The position numbers and the translations under genes are program-made. Shown one piece after another: positions 38,795 through 51,399 of a stretch of DNA of 64,000 nucleotides. How positions within the stretch are numbered: position 1 is the first letter of the stretch; each line of letters begins with the position of its first letter. The notes beneath the pieces were generated by a model that worked only from the letters and a program-made list of their open reading frames with translations, did not search any database and had not been told where the DNA came from. The DNA is from Nematopogon swammerdamellus. Its lineage: Eukaryota; Arthropoda; Insecta; Lepidoptera; Adelidae. Where the stretch lies: assembly GCA_946902875.1 (NCBI GenBank), contig OX336340.1:22831566-22895565 (forward strand), given 5' to 3'.

Positions 38795-39040
38795 ATAACA
38801 CGATACCACTAGGTGGTACGGTTCATCCCGCCCGGGCTGGTACCACCGCACTGAATGAAACGTCGCGTCGGTCGAAACGGCTTTGTAAAAAAGTTCGTGT
38901 TTTCCGTCCAGTTCAGTGTAGCCGACATGAAATGAAGGGAAGCACTGAAATGGCGCCTATTACCCCCGGTGATATGGGCTGACATCGCGAATGTTGTAGG
39001 TGATGTAGCCAAACGTGTCAGTTAGTCAGTTTCCATAAAA
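38795..39040 (+). mobile_element. 5S/tRNA-like SINE, 3' half
   Basis: GGTACCACCGCACTGAATG, TTCCGTCCAGTTCAGTGTAG, GATGTAGCC and an A-rich tail. Confidence 0.65.
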
Positions 39041-39344
39041 ATATATATATATATATATTGAAACTAAATTGATCGCGAATTCGCGAAGCCGATTGTGAGG
39101 CGCTTCACAATAAGTTTGGCCAAGATTGTGTTATTTATTAGAAAGTTGGACACGTCTTTTGGGACCTATAAATATATTATATGGTCTTTCATTAGTATGC
39201 TATGAAATAATTGATCAATAAACTATATTTTAGTAGGATGGGTAGGTATTTAATATCCGAAAAAAATTGGTATGGGAACATGATCAGTATCTGATACACA
39301 TACTCCCCTTAGCGTACTATTACCTACTAATGAAATACCTTATA

Positions 39345-39739
39345 CAGGGTGTCCCAAAACTCAACGTCAAGCGGGAACCAGGGAGTAGGCCAGTTTATGT
39401 ATGAGTACCCAGGGAAAAATAAGAAAAAAAATCGGAGTCATATGTTTTTGATACTATGAGCATTTTTTGAAAAACGTTGAAAATTTACATGTTTAGGTAA
39501 TACGACTTCAAATTTGCAAATATAATAACTTTTTTTTATTGGTAGCCTAAATAACTCTGCTATTGATCAGTGTCCCAAATAAAACCAGAATGCCTGTAGT
39601 TTTACAAAAAAAAATATTTAGTTCAATTTTTTTCTAAAAAAATAAATGACTCAGATTTTTTTGCCTTATTTTTCCCTGGGTACTCATAAACTGGCCTACT
39701 CCCTGGTTCCCGCTTGACGTTGAGTTTTGGGACACGTTG
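39345..39739. mobile_element. MITE with long TIRs and TATA target duplication
   Basis: CAGGGTGTCCCAAAACTCAA at the left and CAACGTGTCCCAAAACTCAA (complement) at the right, with arms up to about 90 bp. TATA at 39341-39344 and 39740-39743. Same end type as 33121-33574. Confidence 0.65.
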
Positions 39740-40111
39740 TATAAGGTAACTAACACTATTACTACAATTTATTACAAAACACCTACCTAAGAATACAATC
39801 GGCCTAGCTAGACAATTTATGAAACTCTTACATTTATAATGTAAAGCGCAAAATGGAGTGTTGGCAATGTAAACATGTATTGTTTTTATTATGTTGATTA
39901 ATAAATAATAATCGTAATAAATACTTCGAAAAATAACTGACATGAGTCACAAGAACATCTGTATTATAAAACGTTATGACAATAAAAAATAAATTATAAT
40001 AATTGTTTTTTTTTTCTTATGGATCTGCATTCCGACCTTAGAAAAATCCGACCGAAGCTATTGTTCAAATGAAATAGCTCTCACTCGCTGCATTAACCGC
40101 ATGATTATCGC

Positions 40112-40327
40112 GTGATTCAATTCATTCAATTCAACGACGAAGGTGTAGTTAATTTCAAGAAAAACTATTCTTCCGGCATTCGATCGGCCGACCAACTCGA
40201 TTGTATCGAACACGTGGTGGGAGCGCACGCACTGAATAGCCGCCGAAGGCCGACCGTTAGAGAAATGCACTTGCGATTTGAAATTGGATTTCCTCTGAAG
40301 CGAATGCGTGCTATTTGGTGCGATTAA
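40112..40327 (+). other. Unassigned 71-codon frame in unique-looking DNA
   Basis: Open on both strands (minus 40058-40270). Balanced base composition unlike the AT-rich surroundings. No recognised motif. Could be an orphan exon, a leader or chance. Confidence 0.2.
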
Positions 40328-40432
40328 GAAGATAGTCGGTGTGTATGTTGCAACATAGGTGTGCGCGTCCGTCCGTTTTTCCGCAGATTTATATTCGCGA
40401 TTTGATATTTCGTTATTTATGATTCATATTAT

Positions 40433-40670
40433 TAGGGTTCCGTATCCGGTACGGGACCCTATTACTAAGCCTAAGCCGCCGTCTGTCTGTCTGTCTGCCC
40501 GTCCGTCTGTCCGAGGACTGTATCTCTTGAACCGTAATAGGTAGCCCGTTGAAATTTTCACAGAATATGTGTTATTATGGCCGATATAAAGCAAATAATA
40601 AAAATTTTAAAAAAGTAAAAAATTCACGGGAGTTCCCATAGAAGAAACTAAAAAAGTGTATGCGCGCGCG
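40433..40670 (-). mobile_element. Dispersed repeat fragment fused to an RTE LINE
   Basis: TTAGGGTTCCGTATCCGGTA ... ATAGAAGAAACTAAAAAAGT and GCGCGCGC. The family normally continues, but here the RTE frame begins directly after GCGCGCGC. Confidence 0.55.
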
Positions 40671-41262
40671 CTAACGTTAATGGAGATCATCTCAGTTATC
40701 TGCGTTTTCGCCGATGACATTGTTTTTCTGTCAAATTCCCGAGATCAGCTTCAGACCATGCTGGAAGACCTTTATACAGCGTCGATGAAGGTGGGTCTGA
40801 AGATAAACCGGGACAAAACCAAGGTCATGGCGACCGAGGTTATGACGGGAGGACAAATTGTCATTGACGGAGAAGTGATCGAACAGGCTTAAGAGTACGT
40901 ATATCTCGGTCAAATTCTGCGGCTTGATAGACAAGGTCTGCTAAAGGAGGCCGAAAGACGGATTCAATTGGGTTGGGCTGCCTTCGGAAAGTTAAAATTC
41001 CCCCTGACCTTCCGCAAAATTTTAAGACCCGTATATATGACCAGTGTGTCCTCCCGGTTATGAAGTACGGGTGTGAAACGTGGACACTGACGGTAGATGT
41101 TGTCCAAAGGTTGAAAGTTGCCCAACGAGCAATGGAGCGAGCCATGCTGGGAATATCGCTACGTGATGTGCGTCGGCGGAAAGCAGTGGTTCCGTACCGC
41201 TAAAGGCGGGAGGACTGGAGGAAAATTGAAGAGGCGTATGTCCAGCAGTGGACGCTTACACG
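40656..41262 (+). mobile_element. RTE-clade LINE, 5'-truncated RT C-terminal region
   Basis: VFADDIVFLSNSRDQLQTML (catalytic FADD), GLKINRDKTKVM and GEVIEQA, then a TAA at 40890, EYVYLGQ, WAAFGKL, YDQCVLPVMKYGCETWTLT and QRAMERAMLGISLRD. This order is diagnostic of RTE/BovB-like elements. A stop and a frame change show it is dead. Confidence 0.85.
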
Positions 41263-41279
41263 CTGACTGACTGACTGAC

Positions 41280-42520
41280 ATAAAAAGAACAATTTGATTA
41301 TAGGCATTAAAATAAAAGTAGAATTTAAGTAAACGCAACTAACTCTCTACGTTCATGCAACACTTGACATGATTACAATATTTAGGCTCTGCAATCTGCA
41401 TTCCGCTCTTGTTCTACTTGTCTCTACTGAAGTAACGAAATCGAGTAATTAATAGAAAATTGCCAAGCACATTTCTAGGGTCCCGTTGTAAAATTGCGAA
41501 ACCCCGTGGGATCCCCTGGTGTCTCTGGTGTCTGTCCATCGGTCACACGGAGATATATCAGGATCTACTGAACCGATTTCAAAGAAGCTAATGCCAAAAT
41601 ACCCACAGATAAAGCCATATAAATGTACTCAGTATCATCAAACAGATATTGAACAATTTTGTTCTACAGCTTTTTGTTTTTACCTATCTTCATAAACTGT
41701 ACTTATATAGGTATTATAAAATAATTATGATGAAAAAGAAAACTTTTTAGACGATACAGCATCACACCAATAAATATGTTTGTTGTTTTCAATTGTGCAT
41801 GTTTTCATAACAATAATTATTACATTTCGACTAATTATAATGGAACCTTTATATAAATTGTTTTTTTTTATAGACGACCGGCACTGACCAAAAGTTCAAA
41901 GGAAGATTAAGACACAGCCAATAACACCACTCCTCGCGATTCAACCACCCCCAGAGAGACGCCCCATGACAGCTACAAGGCGGACAAAGAGGTCGTTTGA
42001 AGATTGCCAGGTTATAGGTGGTGGGGAACACACTCGCTGGAAGACCGTTCCATATTTTCGCCGTATAGCATAGTTTAATTTCTACTCTACGTTTTATGAA
42101 CTCGTTTTAAAATTACTATAAAATGTAATAAAATATGAATGGAAATGGAAATGGAAAAGCAGACCACACCTGGGAAACGTACTGATGAAAAAGTTTGACA
42201 GTTCGGAATATAATATAAATTTTTTTTTTTTTGGAACACGCGCTATTTATAATTGTTCAGTTGTGTCGCTAATCCATTCATAGAAGTAATTCAATTGGTC
42301 AAAGGTAACGCAATAATAGCATAATTAATTATTGTACAGAATTTGCATAATTGCGAAAAAGGTCACACACTCATAAACAAGAATATTAATCTAATAAGCA
42401 TGATTGTTTTATTTCTAGGTAACAATTATTATAAAGGTACGAGTATTAAAAAGCGTTTTTATCGAGGTTTTCATTTACTATGCCTTTCATAACTATGCCT
42501 TACGTTAACATTTTAACATT
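41280..42520. other. Repeat-rich intergenic DNA with a LINE remnant
   Basis: Minus strand 41875-42075 reads IWNGLPASVFPTTYNLAIFK, a LINE C-terminus like those at 45640 and 59570. The rest is AT-rich with no gene. Confidence 0.5.
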
Positions 42521-42525
42521 TGTTG

Positions 42526-42570
42526 TTAGGTTAGGTTAGGTTAGGTTAGGTAAGGTTAGGTTAGGTTAGG
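42526..42570 (+). repeat. Interstitial (TTAGG)9 tract
   Basis: Nine 5-bp units, eight perfect and one TAAGG, identical to the insect telomere repeat. It directly abuts a SINE 3' fragment (42571-42772). Confidence 0.8.
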
Positions 42571-42772
42571 CCGACTGGGTTGGTACCACCGTACTGGATG
42601 TAAGATGGCCGCATAGCAGGCTCGATTGTGTTCTCCTCTAGTCCACTATAAACAGCAATCCAGGGAAGTCTCCTGTATATATAGCACCTACCTTCTCGGA
42701 GGTTATATTGGCTGGTCGGAGCATGTGCTTTGGCCCCTCCGACTCGGCCACCCATACCGGATAACATAAAAA
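42571..42772 (+). mobile_element. 3' fragment of the tRNA-derived SINE
   Basis: CCGACTGGGTTGGTACCACC to GGATAACATAAAAAAAGG, matching the 3' half of the adjacent full copy. Confidence 0.65.
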
Positions 42773-42814
42773 AAGGTATATAGATAAGTGTACAATGTAA
42801 AGCGAACAATTGAG

Positions 42815-43212
42815 CGGCGGGTGGCCGAGTGGTTTGGGCATCGGCTTCTCATGCGGGAGGTCCGAGGTTCGAATCCGTCGGCGTGTACCAATGAGTTTTT
42901 TCTGACGAAAAAAATTACGTGCATACCTACATCCGCTGCTTCACCGTTCGGAACCGGTGTAAAACCGTAGGTCCCTTCCCTTGCCCCTTACTAGGTGGTA
43001 GGCTCAAATCGTAGCCGACTGGGTTGATACCACCGTACTGGATGTAAGATGGCCGCATAGCAACCTTGGCTGTGTTCTCCTCTAGTCTAGTATAGCCAGC
43101 AATCCAGGGAAGTCTCCGGTATGGCACCTACCTTCTCGGAGGTGATATTGGCTAGTCAGAGCATGTGCTTTGGTCCCTCTGACTCAGCCACACATACCGG
43201 ATAACATAAAAA
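42815..43212 (+). mobile_element. Full-length tRNA-derived SINE
   Basis: Head GGTGGCCGAGTGGTTTGGGC (A box) and GAGGTTCGAATCCGTCGG (B box), then CCGCTGCTTCACCGTTCGGA, the family body, and GGATAACATAAAAAAAA at the end. Fragments are at 10889, 42571, 44020-44110 (minus) and 61885-61965. Confidence 0.75.
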
Positions 43213-43726
43213 AAATGTATAAATATGTTTAAGCCTGTTCTAGGGCTAGCATTAGCCCAAGTACATGTGCTTATAAACAATATTATTTTTTAAGACTAGA
43301 TTTTTTTTTCTTTTCAGGGGCATGGTCCACTACAAAATTCTGGTTATATCATCACAATTTTTCTAAATAGATCACAACCACAAGTTCATATCACAGGTTT
43401 AGTCACATTTACTAGTAGCGGTATAAGTATTTGACCTGCATTCACAGGTACCCAATACATCACCAGAGTACTTTACGTAACACCATGTTCCTGCCGTAGC
43501 GAGATGCCGTACCGGGTAAATGAACTCGTATTTCTTGTCTTGCTTCGTAAATCCTCAATGTCAATAAAACTTCACTCAACGTACATATTATATCAAAGTT
43601 AGTTCACACACTTCGAGCTCGTAATGTAGAGGCAAGTAAATAAATTAAGGCGCGAAATAAAAACAAATTATGGTTGATTTGGGTTTACGTATACTTTAGG
43701 TATGATTATTTGATTAATGTAATGAT

Positions 43727-44003
43727 AAAAAACCGGCCAAGTGCGAGTCGGATTCGCGCACCGAGGTTTCCGCACCACAAAATAAAAACATTGAAAAAAA
43801 CACGTTTCTTGTATGGGAACCCCTTAATTTTTTACTTTTTATTATTTGTTCTTATATCCGCCATAATAACACATATTCTGTGAAAAATTCAACGGGCTAC
43901 CTATTACGGTTCAAGAGATACAGCCCTCGGACGGACAGACGGACGGACGGACAGACAGACAGACGGCGTAGGCCGTTCCGTACGGGATACGGAAACCTAA
44001 AAA
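43727..44003 (+). mobile_element. Dispersed repeat, GGCCAAGTGCGAGTCG family
   Basis: AAAACCGGCCAAGTGCGAGT at the left and GATACGGAAACCTAAAAAAA at the right, with a (GGACGGAC)n/(CAGA)n tract. Confidence 0.65.
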
Positions 44004-44325
44004 AATAATTATGTAATCAGGTGGCTGAGTCAGAGGGGCCAAACCAGAACACATGCTCCGACCATTCAATACCATCTCCGAGTAGGTACCATACCAGATT
44101 GCTGGCTATACCTACAACAATAGTTACGTACGTATGGTTACGTTTGACTTATGTTTGGTAAATGCATTTAACCTTTGGGCTTCCCATGGGCCTGCCCCAA
44201 AAACTGTCTACAAAAACACTTTCGATGGGGGGTTTGTATGAGGGAATTGTTAATTTTAGCGCGGCGAAAATGGCATGATAATTACGGGGGGTGAGCGAGC
44301 ATATTTAATTGAATCAGAGGCAAAG

Positions 44326-44392
44326 GGTTAAAGTAGAGAATACGGTTAAAGTACAGAATACGGTTAAAGTACAGAATACGGTTAAAGTAGAG
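44326..44392 (+). repeat. 18-bp tandem repeat, ~4 units
   Basis: GGTTAAAGTAGAGAATAC and variants. Local; the 44400-44980 DNA beyond it shows nothing recognisable. Confidence 0.7.
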
Positions 44393-44979
44393 TTTAGATT
44401 GAACGAACGACACACGAGCACACCACAACACAACCGCTGCACATTTGAGATAGAAAAAACGCACGCTCCACCACCACACACGCGAGCATTTCCAATGGCG
44501 CAATATCTACCAGTTTAGTGAGATAGTTTTCAACATCACTAAAACTATCGGTGTGTCTGTGCATACATATTATTATACATAGTTAGGTATTAATTACGCA
44601 AGCGATAGATAAATTAATTTTGAAGGTCTCGGAAAGACGAGTGAATGCGAACTGGATCGAGCTGAGTCAGACAGACTTTCCCAATCACTGACCCACAAGG
44701 TCAGACAGAAAGGAATAAAAAATATCCAATTTTATTTAACATGCAAACAGTTCATACTACTTAGATTGGGTCATATTTCTTGAAAATTAATGTTGCTCCA
44801 TACATAAACATGAATTCTGCGACCTGCATTCGACAGAATGCAGACATGATGCTGTTAAGAAACCTTGTATGAAACATTTATTTTAAACTTTTTTGTTTTC
44901 AAATACATCGAGTACTGTGTCATTTTATAGGTATTATTGAGGCAAAATTTCGAATTTTGCTCAAAAATATACACGTTTT

Positions 44980-45375
44980 CGAAAACAGTAAGTCAGGCCG
45001 CAGCCCGAGCTGCGTTCGCGTAAACGATACATTTTGTCGAATAAAGTAAGTCACTACGGGGGAGGCCGAAGCCCGAGCTGCGGTCAGATTAACGATATAC
45101 TTTCACAAAAACAGTAAGTCGCTAAGGACGAGGCAGAAGGCCGAGCTACCCAGCTCGGCCTTCTTCGTTCACGTTCTTCCTTCCTCGAAGAAAGTAGGTC
45201 AGTAAGACCGAGGCTGAAGAATTCGCTGTTTTCATTAAATATATATATTCTCTCGAAGAAATAAGTTATTGCGGGCGAGGCCGATGGAGGAGCTCGATGG
45301 CCGAGATACGTTCAGGAAAACTATATTCTTTGTCTAAAACAATGTGCTTCTAAGGGCGAGGCCGAAGGCCGAGCC
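44980..45375 (+). repeat. Palindrome-bearing minisatellite, array 1
   Basis: Diverged ~65-75-bp units each with a form of CGAGGCCGAAGGCCGAG. Further arrays at 46730-46800, 47180-47480 and, inverted, 48105-48640. Confidence 0.7.
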
Positions 45376-45639
45376 ACATATTCTAGAAAAAAATCGGCCA
45401 AGTGCGAGTTCTACTCACGCACGGAGGGTTCCGTAGATCCGCTATACGATACTTACTTATAAAACAACCATATTCATCTATCTTAGACATGTAACGTCAT
45501 CTATATAGCGTGAATATGTGCAGAATGCAAAAAAGTACGTCCACCAAGGTAGAGTTCGAGCGTCGAGCTGCGTCCAGGTAAACGATACATTATGATCACA
45601 TTTGTGGAAATTGATTGGGGAAATTTACCCCACCCATAA

Positions 45640-46165
45640 GGTGTCTTAACAACGCCCATGGATATTCGGTCGCACGCGGGGGTTGCGAATACCAGCCAGA
45701 ATGCGATATGTAGAGATAGGCGAGGCAAGGCTGTCACCAGAAGCCACGTGAACCCAGGTATTGAGAGCTCGTAGTCCTCGAGGCAGCGCAGGCGACGACA
45801 GCAAATATCCGCCCTGGATAGGTGGTGTCTAAGTAGGTGTCTAACGATGCCCATGGGCATTCTGTGATGCACTGGGATTTCGAATGCCATGCCGGCGCGG
45901 CCTGACAGGTGTATTTTCACGCCTCTTTTGAAAAACCCCAGGCTGTACTTGGGAGGGAATAGATGCGCAGGGAGTGCGTTCCAAATTTTCCTGGTTCTGT
46001 GAATAAAAGACCTACAGAACCGGTTGGTTCGCATCCGTGGTAGGTCGATTGTACAGGGGTGCATCCCCTGCCCAGAACGCGTAGTGCGGAGGTGGAATGG
46101 GAACGGCGGAATCGCGTTAAACAGCTCCTCCGAACCTCCTCATGAAATAGACGATAGAACACACT
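45640..46165 (-). mobile_element. LINE C-terminus and 3' region
   Basis: Minus strand: DLPRMRTNRFCRSFIHRTRK, IWNALPAHLFPPKYSLGFFK and GVKIHLSGRAGM, a typical LINE tail. A second 3' piece of the same family (GATGCCC(G/A)TGGGCATTCTG) is at 52340-52475. Confidence 0.72.
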
Positions 46166-47134
46166 TAGGGAGCCGACGTCCCTACGGAGCGGAGTTGCAG
46201 TGGTTCTAAGTCGCGGGACACCGCAGGGTCACCCACCAGTCGCACGGCACGACGCGACGACGCGACTATTAAAGTTATATAAAAATTAAATCTCAAATTT
46301 CTATTGCGTTTGACTTTACTACTCACTCGGTCCATATAAGTGATGGATGACTGATGATGACACATTTTGACAACAGAGTGTTAAAAAAATTAACAGTTTT
46401 TTTTTAACCTAAACTAAAAGTTACCTTCAATTCTGCAAGAACCAACCACGTCCAGTAGTCAATGAATTTATCAATTAGACGTCTGCAATAAAAGGAGGTA
46501 GGTGAATTAATATTGTAAGTAGACGATTGCCAATAAGCACGTTCGTAGGTCTAGGCTACGTGAAGGTTAGACGTAAGTTAGTTGAAATATATTTATTTAA
46601 ATCTTTCCCGCGGCTTGCCTCGCGGTAAAGTTGTTATAATATTGTTTAATATTTCAAATCGGAAATATCATAATAAAGGATCGCTTTTACCCGGATAGTT
46701 TTATGCGCTGCGTTCAAGTAAACGATATACTTACTTTCTCCTAGAAAGTACAGCCTTACTTTCTTTTCTTCTACAGGGCAAGGCTGAAGGCCGAGCTGCG
46801 TTAAGATATAGGATATACGTTCTCGAAGTAATTTCCTTCATTCATTACTTAATAAATAAATTTCTTAAATAAATAAATTTAAAAAAACTAGCATGTGTAT
46901 TATTAATATGTACCTATTCTTATTTTTATTTTATCTTCAATTCTGACGTTCAACTCTTTTGCTACTACCTACTTACATTTCACTATATTAATCGAATCGC
47001 AAACATCCAAAGGTTGACTGTAAGAAATCTCTGTAAGGTATAAGTCCGCCTTTGCACCGCAAAAGTTCTAATGTTCTTGTTGAATGTTTGTTGGAGCAAT
47101 AAAGCATTTTCTATTTTGTTTCTATTATATTAAA

Positions 47135-48670
47135 AACTAGCTGAGCCCGCGGCTCCGCTCGCGTGAAATTCGTATTCCAAAGAAGAATGTAAGTAACTAA
47201 GGGCGAGGCCGAAGGCCGAGCTGCGTTCAGGTAATCGATAAACTTTCTTAAAGAAAGTATCTAACTAAGGGCGAGGTCGAAGGCCGAGCTGCTTTCAGGT
47301 AAACGATAAACCTTTCTCAAATTGAGGAAGTAAGTAAGGACGAGGCCGAAGGCCGAGCTGTGTCAGGAAGACGACGAAACCTTCTGGAAGAAAGGAAGGA
47401 ACTAAGTGCGAGGCCGAAGGCCGAGCTGTGTTCAGGTAAACCAAAAACCCTCTTCCGCCTTCGGGCCTCACCCTTAAAGACTTCCTTTCTTCGATAGAAT
47501 ATAATATCGTTTACTCAATCTATTTATTTCATAAAAATAAAAAAGTAATATTAATAACTAAAGAATTAAACCTACCTAACAAACATTAAAATAACTATCA
47601 AAACGGGCATTTTCATATGTTCTTAGAGCACTTGCGGCATTACCCCGCTGGATGGCAAGGCTTACCCTTTGAATGAAGTACATAAGCCCTTGATGGCGGG
47701 ACACCAGTTGCGTCAACCAGCTCAAGCCTCTTTTGGCTTCACTGCTCCACGGACCGAGGGTTTCAACCGCAAACGCAACAAATTCGAAATCTTGAATTAT
47801 ATTTCTATATTTGCTGCGTTTGAGGCTCTCCGCCCCAGCCTCGGCCGCGCCAGCCGCTCTTGAAGATGTCCTAACGTGACTTGGAGCCAATGTGAGAACA
47901 AAAGTGGCGTCCCACATCAAAGAACTACCCTTAGTCCATGGCACTAAGGTGATAGCATCGGGCCTCTTGCCATCCAGCCGGGAATAACCGCGAGGTTCTA
48001 GGATGCACGGTATATTTGCCGTTAGAAGCGTGGACTTTATAATAAAATTTAAATTAAATTAACTCAATCTTAATATTAATTAACTTTATTCGAGATGGTT
48101 TAGCTTCTTGCTGAACGCAGCTCGGCCTTCGGCCTCGCCCTTAGTTACTTGCTTTCTTCGAGATGGTTTATCATTTGTCAGAACGTAGCTCGGCCTTCGG
48201 CCTCGCCTTAGTTCCTTACTTTCTTCAAGATGGTTTAGCTTCTTCCTGAACGCAGCTCGGCCTTCGGCCTCGCCCTTAGTTACTTGCTTTCTTCGAGATG
48301 GCTTTTCAATTATGCGAACGTAGCTCGGCCTTCGGCCTCGCCTTAGTTACTTACTTTCTTCAAGATGGTTTAGCTTCTTCCTGAACGCAGCTCGGTCTGC
48401 GGCCTCGCCCATAGTTACTTACTTTCTTCGAGAAGGTTTATGATCTTCCAGAATAGAGCTCGGCCTTCGGCCTCGCCCTTAGTTACTTACTTTCTTCAAG
48501 AATGTTTTTCTTCTTCCTGAACGCAGCTCCGCCTTCCGCCTCGCCCTTAGTTACTTTCATCGAGAAAGAATATCGTTTACGTGAGCGCAGATCCGCCTTC
48601 GGACCCGCCTTTAGTTACTTTCTTTTTTTTAAATACGAATTTCACGCGAGCGAAGCCGCGGGCAACAGAT
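47135..48670. mobile_element. Composite inverted structure with minisatellite arms
   Basis: Left end CCCGCGGCTCCGCTCGCGTG with GAAATTCGTATT, and right end the complement (AATTTCACGCGAGCGAAGCC). Both belong to the 6940-type repeat. Each is followed inward by an expanded minisatellite (47180-47480 and 48105-48640) in opposite orientation, around a central segment with a LINE fragment. Confidence 0.6.
47576..48010 (-). mobile_element. LINE C-terminal fragment
   Basis: Minus strand: SSLMWDATFVLTLAPSHV, VAFAVETLGPWSSEAKRGL and VSLAIQRGNAASALRTYE, the conserved C-terminal region of a non-LTR retrotransposon family also seen at 52560-52960. Confidence 0.7.
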
Positions 48671-48679
48671 ATATATATT

Positions 48680-50150
48680 TTATTGCACCAATGACAGCGA
48701 CATAACTTCGACTTTCAATTATTATTTTTATTTATCAAACAATTTGTCACCGGCCAGCTCACGTCGAGATGACAGTTATCCGTTGTCAACATGACATTTA
48801 AAATTGTTTTTTACCTTTACTTTTGATTAAGTGATTTTTATTATATTTTTTAATTATTATGTTCATCCGGGATATACACTGTCACTATAAAAAGTTTCGT
48901 CAAATTCCGTTCAGTGGTTTTTGCGAGATGCGCGTACAAATAGACATTTTTGCATTTACGATTTTATGATATGTATAGAAAGAATAGATATGTATAGACT
49001 ATTGTGTTCAAGTTATAAAAAAGAAGAACTGTCATTTTCGTTGTATCTACTTATTTTTAAATTTCGAATGAATATTTTATTCAAATTGTATTTGCTGCCA
49101 GTTCTCAAGATATAATTATGTACTTTGGACTACGTGATTTTAAACGCGCAATAATGTTTATAATTGTAAATTTTTTTTTATTTTTGTTATTTTTTTTTAC
49201 GTATTATGTTAACCCGGCATATAAACTGCCACTATACAAAGTTTCATCTAATTCCGTTCAGTGGTTTTTGCGTGATGCGCGTACAGACAAACAAACAAAC
49301 AAACAAAAATTTTAAAAACTGTTCTAACATATTCAGTATCTCATTTTAAGCCACCCTGGTTAGTTTTTTTCCGAATACATTCAATGTACAGACTTTCTTA
49401 CCTTTACGATTTTATTATATGTATAGATACCTTTAAAATAACATAAATTTATTGTTTAAGATAGGTAGTTTAAGATTCTGTAGGTATAATATGTTTTGTT
49501 TGTAGGTATAATATGTTTCGTTTATTTTGTTTTTGTAAATATTTCGTTTTCGTTTTAGCTATGTAGAGTGTTCGCAATTAATATTGAATGTTTATTTATC
49601 TTTATGGGTCATTCATAAAAAATCAGTGTCTTGCCAGTTATGGGGAGACGTAAGCTGTGTCTGCCAGTCTGGTGGATACACATTCACTTCATAAGTTAGT
49701 TTTAAGTTTATAACGAGGTTTATAATTTATTTTTATTTTTAAATAATTATTGTATTTTATTTCGTGTACATAATCTTTTCTACTTATAATTTTTTGTGTT
49801 TTGTGAATAAAATATTTTGAATTTTAATTTGAATAAAAGAGCATCTGCATTACCCATTGGAGGACTATCTATGGTCATGATAACTATAATAATGTAGTAC
49901 ATAATTCTTACCTATAATAAAATCCAACGTCTGCTTTCTGTCTGAGTGTCTGAGTGTCTGAGTGTATGTATGTCTGTCCGCTTATAACTCGAGAACCACT
50001 GAACCGATTTTAATAAAACAAAATTCTACGGATAACTTGATTCTTCCCATCAACTATAGGCTACTTACTATCACGCTAAATGGCTTATGAGGTTAGCAGT
50101 GAAGTCAAATATGAGAGCGGGCGGAGCCGCGGGCACAGCTAGTATATTAT
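48680..50150. other. Dispersed-repeat mosaic without genes
   Basis: 48840-48960 and 49200-49310 are two copies of a repeat sharing AATTCCGTTCAGTGGTTTTT and GATGCGCGTACA. 49910-50145 is another dispersed repeat (AACTCGAGAACCACTGAACC ... CCGCGGGCACAGCTAGT). 49320-49900 is AT-rich with nothing recognised. Confidence 0.5.
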
Positions 50151-50663
50151 ATTGCATTAGTTAAAACAGCATTGCATGTAAATCAGTTTTATAATTTTCG
50201 AGTTTATAGCTACACAAACAGCCGTTGCGTTTTAAAATCATTGCAAAACATTTTGCCCGACGAGTTTTTGCATTCGCATCGGCGATTTACTTCCAACCAA
50301 ACTATTTCAATACAAGGACATTTGCATAATCGCTGCTTAATAATAGTCTAATCTTTAAGGTAATCCGGCTGACATTTCGAATAAAACTTTTCCATGCGAA
50401 AGTCACAGAAAGTTTTGTTCAATGTCGGGAAGGCCGGGTTGAAAATTGTATTTATTTAAGGCTCGGCCTTGCACTTTCTCGACGTTCGTGCGTGGAGCGC
50501 ATTCATTACCATACCCGAGCACACTGCACAACACAACCCATTTATAAAGAGTTGAAAGCGCATACGTTGGTGAAAGGTAATTATAAAATAAAAGGTCATG
50601 CATAAATTATATGAATTCAGTACAAATATAGATATTTATTACTAACTCTGCCACGGATTTTTT

Positions 50664-50968
50664 TTTAATGGTAACTAACTCGGTTGGCTACATCACCTAC
50701 AACATCCGTGATGTCAGCCCATAACACCGGGTGAACTAGGTGCCATGTCAGTGCTTCCCTTCATTTCGCGCCGGCTACACTGAACTGGACGGAAAACACG
50801 AAATATTTACATAGCCGTTTCGTCTGACGTTTCATTCAGTGCGGTGGTACCAACCCGGGCGGTAAGTATCTCAAACATGACCGACCGTAGGACCGTAGGA
50901 CCGACGTACGACCGATGACCGTAGGTGATGTAGCAAACGGTGTCAGTTTCCATAAAAAAAAAAAACTT
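50664..50968. mobile_element. Two 5S/tRNA-like SINE pieces in inverted orientation
   Basis: 50664-50862 is minus oriented and 50912-50968 is a plus-oriented 3' end (GATGTAGCAAACGGTGTCAG, A tail). A short GACCGTAG repeat joins them. Confidence 0.6.
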
Positions 50969-51399
50969 ACACATCACGAACTCTTTAATTAGAACAATTT
51001 AATATTTCGGACAGGTCGTTAAGGAAAATTACTTAGTAGTAGGTATCTTTGTGAATACCTACACGTATTACGAACCGTCTAATGCAAATTGTGTGCATTT
51101 ATAGATTGTGTCGAGGACGAAGTAGCTTACAATACCAGTTCTATACTTTTGAATTTATTCGCGTCAGCATAACCGTGACCGACCCGACACATAGCCGCCG
51201 TTGTTTTAGTCGCAAATATATGCAAATATGTACTTTAACCTCCACAAAATGAATCAACAAACTAAATCTGAAAAATTATAAATACAGTGTAGGTACACCA
51301 CTGCTCACACTTTACTAAAATAAAACGAAAACGGTTACTGAACCAACCTAAAAATTTAACTAATTAAAACTAAACTAAACCAATCTAGACGCGTCAAAC

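Noticed and set aside
40112..40327. Conserved-looking gene on either strand
   Set aside because: No domain, splice site or promoter that I could support; listed only as unassigned.
42815..42890. Possible tRNA gene
   Set aside because: A and B boxes are present but the acceptor ends do not pair as in a tRNA and the unit continues into a SINE body with an A tail.
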